Assembly: GCA_964019415.1 (NCBI GenBank)
Contig: OZ025880.1
Location: 2,906,813 to 2,970,812, forward strand
DNA length: 64,000 nucleotides
Direction of reading: 5' to 3'
Source of the DNA: Ianthella basta
Taxonomy: Eukaryota; Porifera; Demospongiae; Verongiida; Ianthellidae
This document shows positions 58,401 through 64,000 of this stretch, in pieces (the first letter of the stretch is position 1; every line of letters starts with the position of its first letter). The notes beneath the pieces were generated by a model that made no database searches, was not told the origin of the DNA, and saw only the letters and a list, made by a program, of their open reading frames with translations. The translations under genes and the position numbers were made by a program.

Positions 58401-60359
58401 CATCTCGTTCTGCCAGTTCCATGGCTTGGGCGATCATCAGGGCTTGTTAAAAAGGTGAGGTCCCCTTCGGCGAGGAGGCGCTGCTGAACCCGCCATTCAG
58501 CAAGGCCACACACAAGCCGGTCACATAACATATCACCTAAGGTAGCACCATACTCACAAAATTCGGAAATTTTCCTTAACTCAGACACGTACGTGGCAAT
58601 AGACTCACCAGTCTGCTGTGAGCACGAGTTGAATTTGAATCCCAAGACAATCTTGGATCTTCTGGGGGTAAAATACGTGGTGACTTTCTCTACCAAGTCC
58701 TTGTAAGTGATGGCTGTGGGCTTGTTTGGCGACCAGATGCAGAATCAAGCTGTACGTGGAGGCGCCACAGCAACTCAGCGGGGTCGCACATTGCTTCCTT
58801 GCGTCGGCCACATTGTTGGCCATGAAGTAACACTCAAGGCGTTCCATGTATGAGGTCCATTCCTCCGGGACTCCATGGAACTCGCTGATCTGGCCGTGTG
58901 TGGTCATCTCTCCCGGGTCGGACTTTTCTTCATTTCCAAATGTAATGTTCTGCACGCTCTTACACTTCAGGAACAGTCGGTCGGGCCACACTCATGCAGC
59001 GCACTCATCACAGTGATTCGCTTCAACAAGAGAATCATTGAACAATGGAACAAAGGCACAATACAATCGGGTACAACCATGTAACCATGCAGATACCAAT
59101 AATAGTGCAACATACGTAAGAATAATGATTACTAATACATTGCACTACAGAACATAAACATAATAATGGCATAATAATAATAATAATAATAATAACAACC
59201 AGCAATCAACAGCAGTGACTACTAACTACTCAGTCACTACAAGTATTTTAATACTTCTTGCTTCAGCATCTGCAAATATAGAAATGCAAAATCTACAAAA
59301 ATGGCAAATCTACGAAATATGAACCCCGCAAGAGTTAAAGCATACATGATATCTGGCTCATATGCCTGTATGGCATTCCATTTATTTGACATATGTACAT
59401 TTGCTTTCACTCAAATTGCTCTTTGGTGCCTCTTCCTGTCTGTTTTCTGCAGTTTCCCTGGACCAGCTGGGTGCAGATGTGAGGGTGATGACGGACACTT
59501 TCCAGATGGCAGTAGGGGAGCTAGTCAAGGACCAGGACAATATCCAACTGAGGGACTTTGTGATTGAGACAGAGGAGAAGGTTAATGATATCAAGGAACG
59601 CTTCCAGATGGCTGAGGACACCTACCACAGAGTGGTCAAGTTCTATGGAGAGGATCCAAAAACAGCTCAGCCCGGGCAGTTCTTCAATGAGTTCTCCAGG
59701 TTTATTGCAGCGTACAAGGTAAACAGTAGGTTGAGTACTAGTGTATGCATCATTGACTATAGCTATTGTTTAGCATGCTGTCAGCTCCCTCTTTCTTGTT
59801 TTGTCTTTCTGGTCTTTCTCCCCTTTGTCTTTTCTCTGATCTCTGTCATCTCATCCTCTTTTTCTCACTCACTCGACATCTCTACTTATACCCATTTCTT
59901 GTTCTGATTTTTTTCCACCTCTTGTCATCCCTCCCCTCTCTCCGGTAGAAAGCTGAGGCGGAGATCGAAGTTCTGCGGCATCGTGCTGAGATGGCCAAGA
60001 AGGAGGAAGCAAGGAAGGCTGAAGCATTGATGGCTAAAGAGAAAGCACTGGCAGGTGGGGAGCCTGAGAAGAAGCTACAGGTCCTGGATCAGGTCGAAGA
60101 GGGAACCATTGACGAACTCATTTCTGGTGAGTGCATGTGGTTCATGTGTTGGCGTACCCAGGCACAGTAGCTGTAGCTTTCAATTATATGCTTAAGTATT
60201 CTCATCCCTTCAGGCATACAGACAACTGCCTTCAGAGCAAAGGTGCTTAAGTTGGCACCTGCTGAAACAACAGATTTCGGTGGTGAATTTGTGAGTCTGC
60301 CTGTGGATCCTATTGCAGACTACATTGCCAGAGAAAGTGCGGTATTAGATGATTTGTAA
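48314..60359 (+). CDS. Formin-like protein FMNL-C, frameshifted in this sequence (19 exons)
   Basis: Closest of the three to vertebrate FMNL in its N-terminus: MGNQHQGG fits an N-myristoylation start, and [19 protein letters not shown] aligns with the family. Exons: 48314-48472, 49249-49407, 50625-50797, 51069-51177, 51357-51441, 51961-52054, 52203-52280, 52408-52605, 52704-52821, 53048-53226, 53602-54115, 54407-54534, 54696-54773, 55424-55510, 56186-56335, 56417-56546, 59453-59718, 59949-60126, 60214-60359. All phases agree except exon 5, which is 85 bp instead of 77 owing to a tandem 8-bp duplication; a stop follows at 51438-51440, near residue 227. FH1 is short. FH2 includes [13 protein letters not shown]; the tail has [19 protein letters not shown]. 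Apart from exon 5 nothing is broken, so this is a recent null allele or a sequence error. Confidence 0.88.
48944..49070 (+). repeat. TG microsatellite in FMNL-C intron 1
   Basis: TG run interrupted near 48999-49018 by GTGCGTGCGC. Confidence 0.97.
51372..51387 (+). repeat. 8-bp tandem duplication GCGACAGA x2 in FMNL-C exon 5
   Basis: Two adjacent identical octamers. Exon 5 is 77 bp in FMNL-A and FMNL-B and 85 bp here. With one octamer the text aligns without gaps to FMNL-A ([14 protein letters not shown]); with two, the frame shifts to a stop at 51438. Confidence 0.95.
51637..51774 (+). repeat. TG microsatellite in FMNL-C intron 5
   Basis: TG run with one GCGCGTGCGTGCA interruption near 51698-51712. 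Confidence 0.97.
54180..54400 (+). repeat. Imperfect TG-rich tract in FMNL-C intron 11
   Basis: Degenerate TG repeat with many CA, TA and CT interruptions, reaching almost to the next exon's acceptor. Confidence 0.85.
56737..58991 (-). mobile_element. Internally deleted Ty3/Gypsy retrotransposon in FMNL-C intron 16
   Basis: Antisense to FMNL-C. From the right: a Gag-like frame broken by frameshifts (58991-58325), two CCHC-type knuckles ([28 protein letters not shown]) at about 58300-58190, an aspartic protease start ([10 protein letters not shown]) near 58010, and an integrase core ([28 protein letters not shown]) near 57420-57310. Protease-side text jumps straight to integrase, so reverse transcriptase and RNase H are deleted. 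Integrase C-terminal text continues to 56737 with frame breaks. I could not see paired LTRs. It is a dead copy. Confidence 0.85.
57283..58017 (-). pseudogene. Gypsy protease-integrase fusion left by deletion
   Basis: A 244-codon open frame starts at the protease active-site motif (DTGAS) and ends in the integrase core (DNGPSF, then [18 protein letters not shown]). The polymerase portion is missing between roughly [12 protein letters not shown] and ADYAGPLLG. No enzyme here can be complete. Confidence 0.8.
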
Positions 60360-61292
60360 CAGCAGCGGCCCTTGTATAGAGAGATAACTATTGTCGTTGC
60401 ACTGTATATGCATAATATATAGATACATGCTGTGTGTACATAGAGATTTAATCATGACTTTGTATAATATTTGTATACATAGCACATCACCAGTACTGTG
60501 CAGTGCCTTTTTGTGTTTTGTACTATAGTAAAGAGAACATTATATAATGTGCAGATGCAAAAGTGTACGTGTGTGAAGCGTGCATGTGCTGCATGTGCTG
60601 CATGTGCTGCATGCACAATCAGAGAAACCACAATATTATTACCAGACTTAGTAGCTACAGAGTATAAGTATCATCATATGTGCATGTGGTTATATAATTA
60701 TGCCATACCCAACCCGGATATCAGCATGTGTCGGCATATTGACCCTAATAAAGTGCATGCATATTATTCAAAACTTGGGCTGCCAGATAATGCATAAGGG
60801 ATCTTATTATAAATTAAGATGTATAGTAGCAAGTGTCACTGGCCTGATGGCATATAATATATATGCATGAAAGTAGTAGGCATGCATGCTGTGATGATCG
60901 TAAAATGATACTTTCTTCGGACAAAATGAGCATTCCAGTAAAGTTCAATATAGACCCTGTTATGTACTGCCCATGACAAGCAAAATGTTACAGGAGTGGC
61001 TGCACTGGTGTGTGTGCTCGACCTTCCTCTGAACGCATCACTATACTGTCACATGATCATACTATCAGCCTAGAGAATGCTAACTATGAGAACTGCATGC
61101 ACAGCATATACAGCTATATTATGTATCTGCAGATAATTATACGTAATAATAAATATGTACGCATACTGCAGAAGATGCATATTAAATGAACAGCAATGAA
61201 AGCACGTGTAGCTACAAAGTGTATAAAGAAGCATAATGTTGATACCCTGACCACCGCGTAAGGTACAGTAATGTGTGTTGTGAGTAGCATGG
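60360..61292. other. Convergent spacer between FMNL-C and the death-domain gene
   Basis: Non-coding. An AATAAA at 60747-60752, about 390 bp after the FMNL-C stop, is a possible polyadenylation signal. GTGCTGCAT triplication occurs near 60583-60612. Confidence 0.45.
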
Positions 61293-62396
61293 TCATGAGT
61301 CCCCATCACCTTCCATTCCACCATCTTCTCCATTCAAATTTTCTTCCTTCATCACTTCTTCCAGGACTTGCAAAACTGTACCCACTGTATGAGGCAGAGC
61401 GTCATCGCTGTCAGAACTCTCGGCAGATGACAGCCACAAAGAAAGCATTTCAGAACAGGCAGTATCATCAAGCTCAACTTCTGCATTCCTTTCACGAATG
61501 GCCTCCAGAGCTGACAGGTCCATTCCCAATGCCAGGCCAACATCAAACCAGCGGCTGGTAGCCTTGTGCCCTGCTACCAGTTGAGTGAGATCATCCAGGG
61601 TGGGTGGGGCAGATGGCTCTTCGGGAGAGGCCACATCCACAGCAGGCACTAAGAGACAAACATGTGGTAGCATTGTTGAGAACATACTTAATGCTGAAGT
61701 CCTCAAATGTAGATTTGGCTTAATTGCAAGGCAAAGTCACGTACCTTCTTGTTCATCAGAAATGTTGGCTTGCTCTGGAGCTTCTACTGCTTCCTCATCT
61801 GTGTAGGAATGCAGATACAGGGGTTGATGCATGCAGCAATAGGTCGACATCGCATGCATGCAGACCGTATGTATACGTATAGTGGCACAGTGCATCTTGA
61901 AATTCACAGAACGTACATTGCCTCATGCAGGGGAAGGCATACCTTCATCATCTCGCAGCGTCAGAATAATGCCCAAGCTCCTTGCCAGCTTGAAGAGATC
62001 CGTGTTTGTTAGGGGGTTGCTGCAGGCGATCCATGGGGTTCCTTTGACGAAACGCAATATCCGCTCGCACCACTTTACGCTGTCAAAGGAACGGACCTTT
62101 TCCACGGTGTACACTTGCGACACGCACTTTAGGGCCATCCCAGCGTTCCAATTCTGCTTGCACAGAAACGTATCTTGCTCCTGAGGTGCCCACTGGACGC
62201 TGAAGAAGTGCACCGCCCACTGCTGCGGATTGTTTGGGTCTTTCTCCTGCCTCAGCGCCCCTGCTGGACCAGGCGGGTTTTCTCGGTCGCCTGCGAATCG
62301 GTACACCAGACTACCTTCAGGCGTTGTGTAGTACTCGACTGGCCCGAAGAACCCTCTGAAGTCTTCCCACACTTTGCCTTCAATCACGATCTCCAT
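61293..62396 (-). CDS. Death-domain protein with unknown N-terminal domain (3 exons, 287 aa)
   Basis: Exons 62396-61943, 61798-61745 and 61648-61293 total 864 bp with consistent phases. Start MEIVIEGKVWEDFRGFFG. Residues 1-151 form a globular region I do not recognise (PVEYYTTPEGSLVYRF, HFFSVQWAPQEQDTFLC, FDSVKWCERILRF). Exon 2 is an acidic linker. Residues about 185-260 resemble a death domain: LDDLTQLVAGHKATSRWFDVGLALGMDLSALEAI, then CSEMLSLWL, then GTVLQVLEEV, matching its helix pattern. The C-terminus is acidic (GEDGGMEGDGDS). Death domains mediate homotypic assembly in innate immune and apoptotic signalling, so an adaptor role in the cytosol is likely. It converges on FMNL-C. Confidence 0.75.
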
Positions 62397-62604
62397 CTTC
62401 CGTCTCCGCCCAACTACTGGGCGTGGCAATATTATAATACGCAAATCACGACTAGTCTGCAATATCATTCTTGTTACGCAATTGCAATATGGAAGCATCT
62501 CACATTAACACACAGTGGCCTGAACATCGCAATGCAGGGCACCTCTCTAATGTGGACAACTGTACCAGCTTGTAGACTGCAGCTATATTCTTATTAGTAG
62601 TAGT

Positions 62605-64000
62605 ATGCCACATGCCCTCAGGCACTGGGGCCAAACTGCTCAGTGAGGCAAAAAAGGAACAGCAAAGTAGCTAGCTAGCTAGCTAGCTAAACATCATAAC
62701 ACACACAGTCAGTACTGTCAGTGAGTCAGTTCAGCAACAATCAGTCAAGCCAGGTATACATGGAAGGGGGCATTAGCTACTAGAATTGAGCAGTCCACAT
62801 CTTCACAATGGCTTTCAATACTGCCGCATGCTGACGTCCCTTGTCCACTAGCTATGCAGATCACCTTGTCATCATCCCCGAGACTATCAAAATCTTTGAT
62901 TATTTGCCTCATGCACTGCAGGAGAGCTTGTCGTTTTGTGCCCCACGCATCACACTCCAACAACCAATGAGGCATATCCTCAATCTTCCCTGATTGACAC
63001 TCCCAACACTTTCTCTCCTTCCTCACGCCATTGTCCACTCTCAATCATAAAGGGGGCTGTCCCACCTCTCAACATCATCAATATTTATCTCAGAGTCTTA
63101 CTAGCTACATCCAACTATCGTGATTCACTCCCCTTTTCTCTTAGTAGCCACAAAGTTAGCTACCAACATAGGTTTGGTGCTAAGCTCACATGCCCATTCA
63201 TCCTCAATCAACGTAGCTACCTCTTTGTACAACTCTCTAGCATAACTTTGATTTCTAAACTGGATAAGCCCTGTACCTCCTCAGCTCCAACACCACACCA
63301 CCCAAATGACTTAAAGCACTCCTGCAGTTTCATATAATCTTTGACCCTCCACGTGCACACTCCATAGCTTCCATGGCAGTGCCTACTCTCAAAATCCTCC
63401 CTTTGTACAAAGGGTTAGACAGTATTCTAAACCAAAATGCAGCACGTCTGACCCTAGCTAGCCAAGCAACTGGCACAGCATCTGCTTACATCAGCAATGT
63501 CCAACACCAAAAAGATGTGCAAAGCCTGTAGCTAGCTGGATCTGGCTCAATCCGTCTAGCCTGTGGTGCATGGCAGCCTCAAACCTCAACTCAATACATT
63601 AACACAGGTTCCAGCCAGCAAAGACTGCAACAGTTGTAGAAAGGATCTGCCATTCACCTCTCCAACTGACTCGCGGTACCTCTGCAATCATACATATGTG
63701 CCCAAAGCCTGTGAACCTAGCTTCACCAGATGCTCTATCCTAGAACAGTCACTCTAGAAACTCATCTATCTCACACCCTAAAAGTTTATATAAGAGGAAA
63801 CCCAAGGGATTTCATCCACACCAATCTTGAAGGTAGCTGCACATCTGTTCACTCTCTTCTTCCTCATGTGCATCATAGCACTCTTCTCCACATTTATCTC
63901 CACAGACCACTCCTCACACCAAGACTGTAGACACTGCAGGCTACTCCTCATATCCTCTGCACTCTCAGCCAAAAAGACTGTGTCATCTGCAAACAGCTGA
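62605..64000 (-). mobile_element. Second LINE copy, decayed and cut by the window edge
   Basis: The minus strand enters at 64000 with QLFADDTVFLAESAED, the reverse transcriptase catalytic block, then CEEWSVEINVEKSAMMHMRKK, close to the first LINE. After several frameshifts the C-terminal Cys/His cluster appears as CWECQSGKIEDMPHWLLEC at about 62990-62940. The 3' region shares short words (CATGCCC, GGCAC, GGGGCC) with the 3' end of the first copy. The element is older than the first, to judge by its broken frames. Confidence 0.8.
62668..62690. repeat. TAGC tetranucleotide repeat
   Basis: Five to six TAGC units inside the 3' part of the second LINE region. Confidence 0.9.

Noticed and set aside
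1..64000. CRISPR arrays, bacterial operons, tRNA or rRNA genes
   Set aside because: No spaced direct repeats of CRISPR type, no operon-like gene packing, and no cloverleaf or rRNA sequence that I could recognise.

Overview
The window is eukaryotic nuclear DNA. Genes are split by short GT-AG introns, it is AT-rich with many TGCATGCA and TAGCTAGC runs, and it is full of transposon remnants. I infer an early-branching invertebrate, most likely a demosponge; that rests on general impression and gene types, not on a search.

The backbone is a family of formin-like (FMNL/FRL) genes. FMNL-A (12769 to 2441, minus strand, 19 exons, 1029 aa) and FMNL-B (31679 to 22838, minus, 19 exons, 1017 aa) are complete in my reading. 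FMNL-C (48314 to 60359, plus, 19 exons) has the same intron phases, but an 8-bp tandem duplication in its fifth exon breaks the frame. Without it the protein would be 1006 aa. A broken fourth copy lies at 480-2002. Each gene encodes an N-terminal GBD/FH3 region, a proline-rich FH1, an FH2 actin-nucleation domain and a C-terminal tail. Only C keeps an N-terminal Met-Gly-Asn that could be myristoylated.

Other host genes are a seven-helix receptor (15800-16783), two arylamine N-acetyltransferase (NAT) paralogues (32025-32924 and 41919-42791) and a death-domain gene (62396 to 61293, minus). NAT1 is head-to-head with FMNL-B across 345 bp.

The most striking object is a 6,390-bp DNA transposon at 33634-40023. 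It has 85-bp terminal inverted repeats that read as identical and a 9-bp target duplication (AGCCGGTTG). It carries two convergent spliced genes: a RecQ-type helicase (430 aa) and a 986-aa protein resembling the DUF6589 family. The layout recalls the helicase-bearing Academ group (AcademH) as I remember it.

Other mobile DNA: a pogo-like element carrying a HIRAN-domain gene (5662-6454), a non-autonomous hAT with a BED finger (25628-26434), two LINEs (13062-14915 and 62605-64000), Penelope-like fragments with hammerhead-like motifs (about 9.1-9.7 kb, 40.5-41.1 kb, 46.1-46.5 kb) and a deleted Ty3/Gypsy copy (56737-58991). The stretch from 16.8 to 22.8 kb has no recognised gene; it holds inverted repeats and CpG-rich diverged repeats. 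Long TG tracts occur only from 41 to 54 kb.
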